Origin: Paracoccaceae bacterium
GTDB taxonomy: Bacteria; Pseudomonadota; Alphaproteobacteria; Rhodobacterales; Rhodobacteraceae
DNA length: 14,003 nt
Direction of reading: 5' to 3'
NCBI GenBank assembly: GCA_007129775.1
Contig: SKUV01000084.1
Span: 1 to 14,003, forward strand
Below, piece after piece: positions 1-6,332 of this stretch. Within the stretch, counting starts at the first letter, position 1. Each line of letters starts with the position of its first letter. The notes below the pieces were generated by a model. The model was given only the letters and a program-made list of their open reading frames with translations, did no database searches and had not been told where the DNA came from. The position numbers were made by a program, and so were the translations under genes.

Positions 1-412
1 CGAACAGGGCATCGCGCAGGGTGGCGTGGCCTTCGGGCGGTTCGCGCCTTTCGTCGGAATCCCACAGGATGAACCAGTCGCTGTCGCGCGTGTTGATGAC
101 CTCCTGCTTGCGTGCCAGCAGTGCCGACCAGTCCATGCAGCCGGCAAAGGGCAGGTTGAGCACCTCGCGCACCAGCCCGCGCGCAGCCCATGCATCGATG
201 ATCGCGCGCGTTTCGGGAAGTGCGTCGTTTTCGATCACGATCGCCTGCACGCCCTGCTCGGCCATGTTTCGGAAACACAGATCGCCATAGGCGGCATCGT
301 CGTGCAAGGCGATGACGGCGGTCACCCGCAATTCTGCGGCGCTGGCCGGTTGCGGTTTTGGGCGGGGTCGGAAAGGAAGGGGCAGGCGCATGGACTCTGA
401 CAGGGGCATCAT
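1..412 (-). CDS. Glycosyltransferase, family 2-like (3' part cut off by window edge)
   Basis: The minus strand is open from an ATG at 412 (second ATG at 409, third at 391) to the window edge, giving about 137 residues of a longer protein. After a Pro/Arg-rich leader it reads as a GT-A fold: a beta strand RVTAVIALHDD, then QAIVIENDA, and further on DWFILWDSDERREPPEG, where DSDE fits the DxD metal/nucleotide-sugar site. It would transfer a sugar from an activated donor; acceptor and sugar cannot be told. None of the three starts has a convincing ribosome binding site, so the exact start is uncertain. It is divergent from the sulfotransferase gene with only about 40 bp between, and belongs with the other glycan genes here. 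Codon use is like its neighbours. The family call is from motif recognition only. Confidence 0.72.
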   Translation of the reverse strand, partial: MMPLSESMRLPLPFRPRPKPQPASAAELRVTAVIALHDDAAYGDLCFRNMAEQGVQAIVIENDALPETRAIIDAWAARGLVREVLNLPFAGCMDWSALLARKQEVINTRDSDWFILWDSDERREPPEGHATLRDALF

Positions 413-451
413 GGAAAATCGCTGCAGGAACAGTAACACGGGGAAGCGGCA

Positions 452-1171
452 GTGCCCATCGTCCGCGCGGGATCAAGGCTCTTGTACTTCGCCCATGTGC
501 CGAAATGCGGCGGTGACTCGGTCGAACGGTATCTGGAGGGGCGGTTCGGCCTGCCGGCGCTGCTGGACCGCAAATATCTGGACCGCCCGCCAGCCGAAAC
601 CGCCACGCGTGTCTCGCCCCAGCATCTGACCGCCGCCCAACTGGCCGCAGTGTTCCCGCCCGGGTTCTTCGATGCAAGCTTTGCGCTGATCCGCCATCCT
701 GTCGCGCGGATGGTGAGCGAATACCAGTATGACGTCCGGTTGCGTGCGCTCCGGCCTGCGCCCGGCTTCGGCACCTGGCTGCGCGAGGCGCGCGAGCTTG
801 CCCGTCAGGACCCCGGCGCGCGCGACAACCACCTGCTGCCGCAGACGGCCTTTCTGCCCGACCGGGACACGGCGCTGTTTCCCCTCGAAGACGGGATGGC
901 ACCCCTGATCGCGTGGCTGGACAGGGTGACCGGAACCGTCGCGCCACGCCTTCGGGTGCCACACGCCAATCGCGGCACCCGCGCGGCTGACGCCGCTGCG
1001 GCCGATCTGGCCGGGCCGGCCGAAATCGCCATCATCGCCGACTGGTTCGCGGCCGATTTCGACCGTTTCGGCTATCCGCCGGGGCTGCCGGATGCTTCCG
1101 CCGCACCGCACCGGTCGTGGTGGCAGGCTGCCCGCGACCGCTGGCGTACCCTGCGCCGCCGCAGGCCATGA
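452..1171 (+). CDS. Sulfotransferase family protein
   Basis: 239 residues, likely cytosolic, transferring sulfate from PAPS to a carbohydrate or other acceptor. The N-terminus LLYFAHVPKCGGDS (K18, S23) matches the 5'-phosphosulfate loop of carbohydrate-type sulfotransferases, which usually reads H-x-PKTGGTS. FALIRHPVARMVSEYQYD (R81 to S89) matches the 3'-phosphate binding region. The start is GTG: an in-frame TAA at 434-436 excludes longer versions, and GGGGAAG lies about 5 bases upstream. The stop overlaps the next glycosyltransferase start as ATGA, so the two are probably translated together. The context of glycosyltransferases on both sides suggests sulfation of an exopolysaccharide or other surface glycan; this is inference. 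The C-terminus is Arg-rich. The family call is fairly secure, the acceptor unknown. Confidence 0.85.
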   Translation: MPIVRAGSRLLYFAHVPKCGGDSVERYLEGRFGLPALLDRKYLDRPPAETATRVSPQHLTAAQLAAVFPPGFFDASFALIRHPVARMVSEYQYDVRLRALRPAPGFGTWLREARELARQDPGARDNHLLPQTAFLPDRDTALFPLEDGMAPLIAWLDRVTGTVAPRLRVPHANRGTRAADAAAADLAGPAEIAIIADWFAADFDRFGYPPGLPDASAAPHRSWWQAARDRWRTLRRRRP

Positions 1172-1920
1172 GCGTGCAGATCAGCCTGTGCATCCCCGCC
1201 TATGAAATGCACGGCGCGGGGGCCGCGATGCTGGATGCCGCGCTTGCATCTGTAGCCCGGCAGCGTGGCTGCGATTTCGAAGTGGTGATCGCCGATCAGG
1301 CGCGCGACGGCAGCCTGGAGCCTGTCTGCGCCCGCTGGGTCGGGCAGATGCGCCTGCGCCGCATCGACACCACAGACACGGCACGCAGCAGCGCAGCCAA
1401 CCTCAACCGCGCGATCGCCGCCGCACGCGGCAGCATCGTCAAGATCCTGTTTCAGGACGATTGCCTCGGCCCCGACGACGCGCTGCAGCGGATCGTCGGC
1501 ACATTCGAAGATGGCGCCGTCAACTGGACGCTGTGCGGCTGGACCGACTGGCGCGACGAGGGGGCGCAACGCCATGTTGTCCCGCGGCTCAATCCGATGC
1601 TGCCGATGGGCCGCAATTCGGTCGGCCACCCTTCGGCCGTCGCGATCCGGCGCGACAGGGCGCCCGACTTCGACCCGGCCTTCGACTGGCTCATGGACGT
1701 GGATTACTACCACCGCTGCCATCAGCACCTGGGCCCGCCTGCGATATTGCCCGAGCCGCTCGTCCTGATCCGGCGCCATGGCGCACAGCACAGCCTCAGG
1801 CTGGACGCCGCCCAGCGCCGGGCCGAGGTGCGCCGGGCAATGCGCAAGCACGGCCTCGGTCGCTCGCCCCGCGCCTGGCTTTACTACCTGACACGGGTGG
1901 TCCTGCTGGGGCACCGCTGA
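1168..1920 (+). CDS. Glycosyltransferase family 2
   Basis: 250 residues, starting at the ATG inside the ATGA overlap with the sulfotransferase gene. An upstream in-frame ATG at 1117 is less likely because it would overlap the sulfotransferase by 55 bases, and MSVQISLCIPAYEMHG is the normal N-terminus of this family. The GT-A fold is visible: SLCIPAYE, then FEVVIADQARDGS, then SAANLNRAIAAARGSIVKILFQDD with the metal-binding acidic pair at D97-D98. A second acidic cluster DWLMDVDYYHRC (D177, D179) lies where the catalytic base is expected. No membrane helix is obvious, so it is probably a cytosolic or peripheral enzyme extending a glycan. It ends 25 bases before the convergent glycosyltransferase gene. 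Donor and acceptor are not predictable. Confidence 0.88.
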   Translation: MSVQISLCIPAYEMHGAGAAMLDAALASVARQRGCDFEVVIADQARDGSLEPVCARWVGQMRLRRIDTTDTARSSAANLNRAIAAARGSIVKILFQDDCLGPDDALQRIVGTFEDGAVNWTLCGWTDWRDEGAQRHVVPRLNPMLPMGRNSVGHPSAVAIRRDRAPDFDPAFDWLMDVDYYHRCHQHLGPPAILPEPLVLIRRHGAQHSLRLDAAQRRAEVRRAMRKHGLGRSPRAWLYYLTRVVLLGHR

Positions 1921-1945
1921 GGCCCCGCTGCCACCGGCTCCGGCA

Positions 1946-2803
1946 TCAGACCAGGCGTCTGAACCGGCGCGGCAACCGGACCACCGGACTGCCCGGTATC
2001 GGCGCCGGCTTGTTGAGCGCAAATAGCGGCCGTACCCAGCGCTGCCAGCGCCGGGCAATGGGAAAATAGGTGTCTCCGTCAACGGGGCTGGCCTCGGTCA
2101 CGATGCGAAACAACCGCTTTCGACGCTCGAAATGGGGCTGCCAGCCTTCCGAAAGACGGTCGGCATCGCGCATCCGTGCCTCGGCCAGGCGCTGATCCAC
2201 CAGTCCGAGATGCATCAGGTACAGATTCGGGTCGATGCGAAAGTTGCGCCCCTTGACCCGGTGGATGCCGGACCCCCAACGCACCGGGCGCTTGGCGACA
2301 ACCGGCTTGGTATAGCGGGCCGAGACATGGGCATAGCTGCGCTGCTCCAGAAACAGCCGGCCGTGGTCCAGCGGTGCCTCCTTTCTCAGGTGCTGCGTCA
2401 CATCGAGGCCGAGCGCAGAAACGGTCGGTGACCGTAGCGACTGCAGGTATTCCAGCAGCGATTGGCCCGTCGCGGGATCCACGACGAGGAACTCATCCAC
2501 ATCGGTTACGATCACGGTGTCATAGGCATGAAACAGCCCGGCGGCAACGTTCGAAAGAAGCTCGGCACGCCGTCTGTCATTCGCTGCCCTGCCCGAAGGG
2601 ACATGGGGCAGGCGAAACAGGTTCGTCGCGTGCTTGGTCTCCGGCAGGGCCTGATCCTGCCCGTCCAGCAGCACGAACAGGTTCTCGGGCCCGAACTGAC
2701 GGCCATAGTAATCGATCCACCAGCGCAGAAACACCGGATCGTTGCGTGCCATTGTCAGGGCACAGACGGAACTGTTCGGCCGTTCGGCCGGCTGCAAGGT
2801 CAT
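1946..2803 (-). CDS. Glycosyltransferase family 2-like (DxD type)
   Basis: 285 residues from the ATG at 2803, preceded by GGGAG at 12 bases. An in-frame ATG at 2845 has no ribosome binding site. The same frame stays open up to 3589, but upstream of 2845 the translation is low-complexity and overlaps the toxin-antitoxin relic, so I exclude it. The N-terminus SSVCALTMARNDPVFLRWWIDYYG is the classical opening of this type (nucleotide pocket, then a helix with paired Trp). YDTVIVTDVDEFLVVDP (D101, D103, E104) is the metal/donor site. Further on, WGSGIHRVKG and LYLMHLGLVD resemble the acceptor-side loops of this group. It is convergent with the preceding glycosyltransferase and probably acts on the same surface glycan. 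The substrate is unknown. Confidence 0.85.
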   Translation of the reverse strand: MTLQPAERPNSSVCALTMARNDPVFLRWWIDYYGRQFGPENLFVLLDGQDQALPETKHATNLFRLPHVPSGRAANDRRRAELLSNVAAGLFHAYDTVIVTDVDEFLVVDPATGQSLLEYLQSLRSPTVSALGLDVTQHLRKEAPLDHGRLFLEQRSYAHVSARYTKPVVAKRPVRWGSGIHRVKGRNFRIDPNLYLMHLGLVDQRLAEARMRDADRLSEGWQPHFERRKRLFRIVTEASPVDGDTYFPIARRWQRWVRPLFALNKPAPIPGSPVVRLPRRFRRLV

Positions 2804-3013
2804 TGAACGGAAACACTCCCCCCTTCGCGGCAGCAGCGCGCGCATGTTGCAACGACTGGAAATCCGCCAGCAAGTGGAATCGATAACCTTCGGGTGTGCA
2901 GGCCCGTGGCGACGGCAGGGCCGCTCACCGGGTCGATGCTGCTCGATGCCGCCGGTGAACGCAACCTGCTTGTTGATCTCGAGCAGGCGGTCGGGGCCAT
3001 CGGGAGGCAGGCC
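2804..3013. other. Spacer between divergent glycosyltransferase and parDE relic
   Basis: About 210 bases between the minus-strand glycosyltransferase start and the plus-strand parDE relic. It must carry the upstream signals of the glycosyltransferase. Frames on both strands are open but give no family I recognise. I see no convincing -35/-10 pair, repeat or RNA gene. Confidence 0.4.
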
Positions 3014-3454
3014 ATGTCTCGGACCGCCACCATGACAATCCGCACAAGCGGCACCCTGAGCGATTTCGTCGCGGCCAATGTCGGCGAGGACGGTGCCTAC
3101 GAGAACGTCAGCGAATACATCCGCGACCTGATCCGCCGCGTCCAGGACGCGGCCGCGCTGCGCCTCGAGGAGATCTACCGCGACACGCGCGACCGCTGGG
3201 GCGAGGGGCAGGCCGAGGCCTGCATCACCGGATTGTTGGCCGCCTTCGAACAGATCGAGACGCGGGGCGTCGTGTCGAGGTCTGACCCGGCAGAGTTCGG
3301 GGTGGAAGGGTAATTCTTCCGCTACGAGCACCATTTCGTGTACTGGCGGCGGCTTTCCAACGATGACATCGGCATCGTCACCGCCTTGCACGAGCGCACG
3401 CACCAGATGGCACGGCGCAAGGACGACGACTTCTCGCAAGTCATTGAAACCTGA
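3014..3454 (+). pseudogene. parDE relic: ParD N-half fused in frame to ParE, with internal stop
   Basis: GGGAGG at 3002-3007 sits 6 bases before the ATG at 3014. Residues 1-42 (MSRTATMTIRTSGTLSDFVA to SEYIRDLIRR) are the ribbon-helix-helix half of a ParD/CopG antitoxin, which binds DNA and represses its own operon. From about 3146 the same frame becomes a ParE/RelE-superfamily toxin: LRLEEIYRDTRDRWGEGQAE, ITGLLAAFEQIETR, PAEFGVEG. A TAA at 3311-3313 then interrupts it. The frame continues without shift as FFRYEHHFVYWRRLSNDDIGIVTALHERTHQM to TGA at 3452-3454, which is the usual C-terminus of ParE. In homologues as I remember them, a Tyr stands where the TAA is. The toxin-neutralising half of ParD and the first residues of ParE are missing. 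The simplest reading is an internal deletion plus a nonsense mutation that left an inactive locus. The shortened 99-residue product could still be made, and its RHH half could still bind operators. Confidence 0.8.
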
Positions 3455-3580
3455 GCCATCGACCCTGGAAGGCGAAGCTGGATGAGGTGGAGAAGGTCCG
3501 ACGTCAGGCCCGTCCCCTCCGGCTCCTTCCAGTCGCGCAGGACGGCCTGACCGCCGCCTCGGCACGCGCGAACCGGATGA

Positions 3581-3595
3581 CCCCGTCAAACGGGG
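3581..3595. terminator. Small perfect hairpin, possible weak terminator
   Basis: CCCCGT-CAA-ACGGGG forms a 6-bp stem with a 3-base loop, between the parDE relic and the tct promoter. There is no clear T-tract after it on either strand, so a terminator role is only possible. The remaining bases from 3455 to 3630 hold no gene I recognise, although a minus-strand frame there (reading RDWKEP, then LLHLIQLRLPG) looks protein-like and could be debris. Confidence 0.3.
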
Positions 3596-3630
3596 CTGCG
3601 CGTTTCACATGTCCGAGCCGGCACATCGCG

Positions 3631-3660
3631 TTGACATTTCGTCGCAACCCTCCCTAGGCT
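3631..3660 (+). promoter_or_regulatory. Sigma-70-type promoter for the tct operon
   Basis: A perfect TTGACA at 3631-3636 is followed after 18 bases by TAGGCT at 3655-3660. The -10 matches the E. coli consensus at only three positions, but a CTAGGCT-like -10 after TTGACA looks usual for Rhodobacteraceae as far as I recall. It lies about 70 bases before the tctC start, with no other gene between. Confidence 0.6.
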
Positions 3661-3719
3661 GGATGCCGCTGCGACCGTGCCGGGCGAATGGCCCTGCGAC
3701 CGGCCGCAGCCCACCAGAC

Positions 3720-3725
3720 AGGAGG
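3720..3725 (+). promoter_or_regulatory. Ribosome binding site fixing the tctC start
   Basis: AGGAGG lies 7 bases before the ATG at 3733. It decides between this start and an in-frame ATG at 3688, which has no such site and would put 15 residues before the signal peptide. Confidence 0.85.
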
Positions 3726-3732
3726 TTACCCC

Positions 3733-4677
3733 ATGCTTCGTCCCATCGCCCTTGCCGTCGCCCTTGTGGGCGGCACCGCCGCGCAGGCCGACACGCTGCG
3801 GATCGTCGTTCCGTTCTCGGCCGGCGGCGCGCAGGACACCATCGCGCGCTGGTATGCCCAGCACCTGAACGAGCGGACCGACTGGTCGGTGATCGTGGAA
3901 AACCGCCCCGGCGCCGGTGGCTCGCTGGCTGCCGACGAGGTGGCCAAGGCCGATGCGGACGGGATGACCATCCTGCAGGCCTCGGGCGGGGCGATCACCA
4001 TCGCGCCGCACCTGCGCGAACTGCCCTATGACCCGATGGCCGATTTCATGCCGGTGGCGCGGGTGACCGACACGCCGATGACGCTGGGCGTGCGCGCAGA
4101 CAGTGAATTCCAGACGCTGGAGGACATGCTGGAACACGCCCGCGCAAATCCGGGCGATCTGGCCTTCGCCTCGACCGGGCATACCTCGGTCTCGCATCTG
4201 ACGGGCGAACTGTTCGCGCTGGCGACCGGGGTCGAGATGCTGCACGTCCCCTATCAGGGCGCGGCGAATGCGCTCAATGACCTGCTGGGCGGGGTGGTGC
4301 CGCTGATCGTGACCTCGGCCGCGTCCATCGATCAGATGGTCGAGGCGGGCAATGCGCGGGTGCTGACGGTTTTCTCGCCCGTGGCGCTGCCCAACCTCGC
4401 CGATGTCCCGACGCTGAGCGAAGTGCTGGGTCGCGACGACCTCAACAGCCCGGTCTGGGCGGGGTATCTGGCGCCAGCCGGCTCGCCCGAGGACGTGATC
4501 GCGAAGCTCTCGGCCGAGATCGTGGCGATCTGCGAACTGCCCGAGACGCTGGAGCGGATGACCAACCTGGGCGCCTCGGTCATCTGCGGCGATGCCGCCG
4601 CGTTGGGCGAGACCATCGCGGTCGATCATGCCCGCTGGGGCGAGGTGATCGGGACCGCCGGCATCGAGGTTCAATGA
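3733..4677 (+). CDS. tctC: TTT transporter periplasmic binding protein (TctC/Bug family)
   Basis: 314 residues. The signal peptide MLRPIALAVALVGGTAAQA is probably cut after AQA, leaving a mature protein beginning DTLRIVVPFSAGG. Family hallmarks follow in order: PFSAGGAQDTIAR (the first ligand loop with its Asp), VIVENRPGAGGSLAADEVAKA, FASTGHTSVSHLTGELFALATGVEMLHVPYQGAANALNDLLGG with short interruptions, and a C-terminal YLAPAGSPEDVIAKL. The length is usual for Bug proteins. In the periplasm it captures a carboxylate-type ligand and delivers it to the TctA/TctB membrane unit encoded in the same operon. It is the first gene after the promoter at 3631. The next gene, 8 bases on, is an opine-dehydrogenase-like gene, which hints at a ligand more unusual than citrate. 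The specificity of Bug proteins cannot be read from sequence. Confidence 0.92.
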   Translation: MLRPIALAVALVGGTAAQADTLRIVVPFSAGGAQDTIARWYAQHLNERTDWSVIVENRPGAGGSLAADEVAKADADGMTILQASGGAITIAPHLRELPYDPMADFMPVARVTDTPMTLGVRADSEFQTLEDMLEHARANPGDLAFASTGHTSVSHLTGELFALATGVEMLHVPYQGAANALNDLLGGVVPLIVTSAASIDQMVEAGNARVLTVFSPVALPNLADVPTLSEVLGRDDLNSPVWAGYLAPAGSPEDVIAKLSAEIVAICELPETLERMTNLGASVICGDAAALGETIAVDHARWGEVIGTAGIEVQ

Positions 4678-4684
4678 CGCCGCG

Positions 4685-5815
4685 ATGAGCAGGCAGGCGG
4701 ACGAGACGGTGCCGGCGCAGCGCGTCGGCATCGTCGGCGCCAGGGGCATCGGGCCGACCAGCGCGGCGGCGCTGATGGGCGCGCGCCAAGCGGTCACGAT
4801 CTGGCCGCCGCGCGGGCCGGTGCCACACCCGCTGGCTACCGCGCCCCTGACCGCCGCGCCCCTGACCGCCGAAAGCGCGGTGGCGGGCAGGTTTCGCCCG
4901 GCGCTGGCCGCCGATGCCGCGGCGCTGTGCACTGCGGCCGACACGACCCTGATCGCGGTGCCGGCCAACGATCACCGGACGGTATTGCACGCGCAGGTGC
5001 CGCATCTGCGCGCCTGGCAGGTGGTGATCGTTTCGTCGATGGCCTCGCTTTCGGCGCTGTATCTGCACGAGGGCGCGCGGGCGCGCGGGGTGGATGCGAC
5101 TTTTGCGGCCTTCGGCACCACGGTGCTGACCGCCCGCCGGCCCGATCCCTGCCCCGATCTCTGTATGGTGCGGGTGATGCGGCGGCGCACGGCGCTGGGT
5201 GTCGCGGCCCTGCCGCTGGCGCGCACCGATGCCGTGCTTGCCCGCTGCGCGGCGCTGTTCGGCACCGGATTCTCGGCCCATAGCAACATGCTGGAAACGG
5301 TGCTGACCAACCTCAACCCCATCCCCCAAGGACCGCTGGCGTTGTTCAACCGGACCCGGATCGAACGGGCCGAGGCCTGGCCGCAATACCGCTACATCAC
5401 CCCGCGCGTCGCCGCCGTGATCGAGGCGCTGGACGATGAGCGGCAGGCGCTGGGCGCGGCTCTCGGGGTGCATGTCCGCTCCCTGCCGGAGCATTCCGCC
5501 CAATCCTTCGGCAGCCGCGCCGCGACCCTGGCCGGGATCGCCGAGGAACTGCACGCCGGCCGCGGCCGCCCTCCGGGGCCGACCGACACGAACACCCGGT
5601 TGCCGGCCGAGGATGTTCTCGTCGGCCTTGCGTTGCGTGCCGAACTCGGCCGCCTCGCGGGCGTTCCGATGCCCGCCACCCGCACGGTGATCGAGGCCGC
5701 CGCGCTGATCACCAGGCGCGACTTTCGCAAGGAGAACGACCTGCCGGACCAGTTGCGGCTGGATGGCACGAACCTTCAGGCCCTTGTCGCGCAGGTTTCG
5801 GCCGGGGCAGACTAG
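4685..5815 (+). CDS. Opine (octopine/nopaline) dehydrogenase-like protein
   Basis: 376 residues, starting 8 bases after tctC; the ribosome binding site is weak. An N-terminal Rossmann region VGIVGARGIGPTSAAAL (residues 14-30) and DTTLIAVPANDH (residues 86-97) lead to an all-helical C-terminal half with TNLNPIPQGPLALFNRTRIE (208-227), YITPRVAAVIEALDDERQAL and VRSLPEHSAQSFG, the layout of the NAD/NADP octopine/nopaline dehydrogenase family. Such enzymes reversibly join or split an amino acid and a 2-oxo acid with NAD(P)H. Two oddities: the glycine motif reads GARGIG instead of GxGxxG, with R20 at the second Gly, and Q215 stands where homologues I recall carry the catalytic His (NPxxH). There is also a 15-base tandem duplication at codons 53-62. 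It may be a divergent enzyme, a binding-only protein or a decaying gene. Its place between tctC and tctB suggests that it acts on the transported compound. The fold call is good, the activity uncertain. Confidence 0.78.
   Translation: MSRQADETVPAQRVGIVGARGIGPTSAAALMGARQAVTIWPPRGPVPHPLATAPLTAAPLTAESAVAGRFRPALAADAAALCTAADTTLIAVPANDHRTVLHAQVPHLRAWQVVIVSSMASLSALYLHEGARARGVDATFAAFGTTVLTARRPDPCPDLCMVRVMRRRTALGVAALPLARTDAVLARCAALFGTGFSAHSNMLETVLTNLNPIPQGPLALFNRTRIERAEAWPQYRYITPRVAAVIEALDDERQALGAALGVHVRSLPEHSAQSFGSRAATLAGIAEELHAGRGRPPGPTDTNTRLPAEDVLVGLALRAELGRLAGVPMPATRTVIEAAALITRRDFRKENDLPDQLRLDGTNLQALVAQVSAGAD
4841..4870 (+). repeat. 15-base exact tandem duplication inside the opine-dehydrogenase-like gene
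   Basis: GCGCCCCTGACCGCC occurs twice with no gap, giving APLTA-APLTA in the protein. It lies in the loop after the second Rossmann strand, so it could be tolerated. It looks like a recent slippage event and keeps the frame. Confidence 0.85.
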
Positions 5816-5860
5816 AACCGGCAGATCGGGGCGGGCGCGGCCCGGACGGAAAGGAAGCAC

Positions 5861-6331
5861 ATGCGGCAACGCGATCTGGGCGACATTCTGGGTGGGCTCC
5901 TGATGATCGGCATCGGACTGTTCGCGGTCCTTTATGCCCAGCGCTATGCCTTCGGCACGTTGCAGCAAATGGGGCCGGGTTTCTTTCCGGTGGTGCTGGG
6001 CTGGCTGCTGGCCGGCCTGGGGGTGCTGATCGCGCTGCCCGCGCTGCGCCGCGCCGGCCCGCCGGTGCGGGTGGAACTGCGCACGCTGGTCATCATCACC
6101 GCCGCGCTGCTGTTGTTCGCGGCCACCCTGCGGCCGCTGGGCCTGATCCTTGCCACGGCGCTGGCGGTGCTGCTGGCCTCGGTTGCCGAGCGGGGCTTTG
6201 CCTGGCCGGGGCGGCTGGTGCTGGCGGTCGGGCTGTCGGGACTGGTCTGGCTGATCTTTGTCGCCGGGCTGGGGATGAGCCTGCCGGTCTGGCCGCGCGG
6301 CTTGTCCGCCTTCTGGCCGGGGGGGCGCTGA
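5861..6331 (+). CDS. tctB: TTT transporter small membrane subunit (TctB family)
   Basis: 156 residues, with AAGGA 5 bases before the ATG. This is the small, poorly conserved integral membrane subunit of the transporter. Hydrophobic segments are visible near residues 6-23 (ILGGLLMIGIGLFAVLY), 31-56 (MGPGFFPVVLGWLLAGLGVLI), 67-87, 90-107 and 120-143. The FGTLQQMGPGFFPVVLG stretch after the first helix is the most typical part of the family. It sits 45 bases after the opine-dehydrogenase-like gene and is followed one base later by tctA, the usual B-A order. It is thought to assist TctA in substrate translocation; its exact role in the family is not well known. Length and topology are normal. Confidence 0.9.
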   Translation: MRQRDLGDILGGLLMIGIGLFAVLYAQRYAFGTLQQMGPGFFPVVLGWLLAGLGVLIALPALRRAGPPVRVELRTLVIITAALLLFAATLRPLGLILATALAVLLASVAERGFAWPGRLVLAVGLSGLVWLIFVAGLGMSLPVWPRGLSAFWPGGR

Positions 6332-6332
6332 G

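Noticed and set aside
2804..3589. The minus-strand frame of the glycosyltransferase stays open for another 260 codons upstream
   Set aside because: The extension is Gly/Pro/Arg-rich, overlaps the parDE relic antisense, has no domain, and the conserved N-terminus with a ribosome binding site begins at 2803.
3586..4968. A 460-codon open frame on the minus strand
   Set aside because: It is antisense to tctC and the dehydrogenase-like gene; its Gln/His/Arg/Gly-rich translation is the usual shadow of a GC-rich gene.
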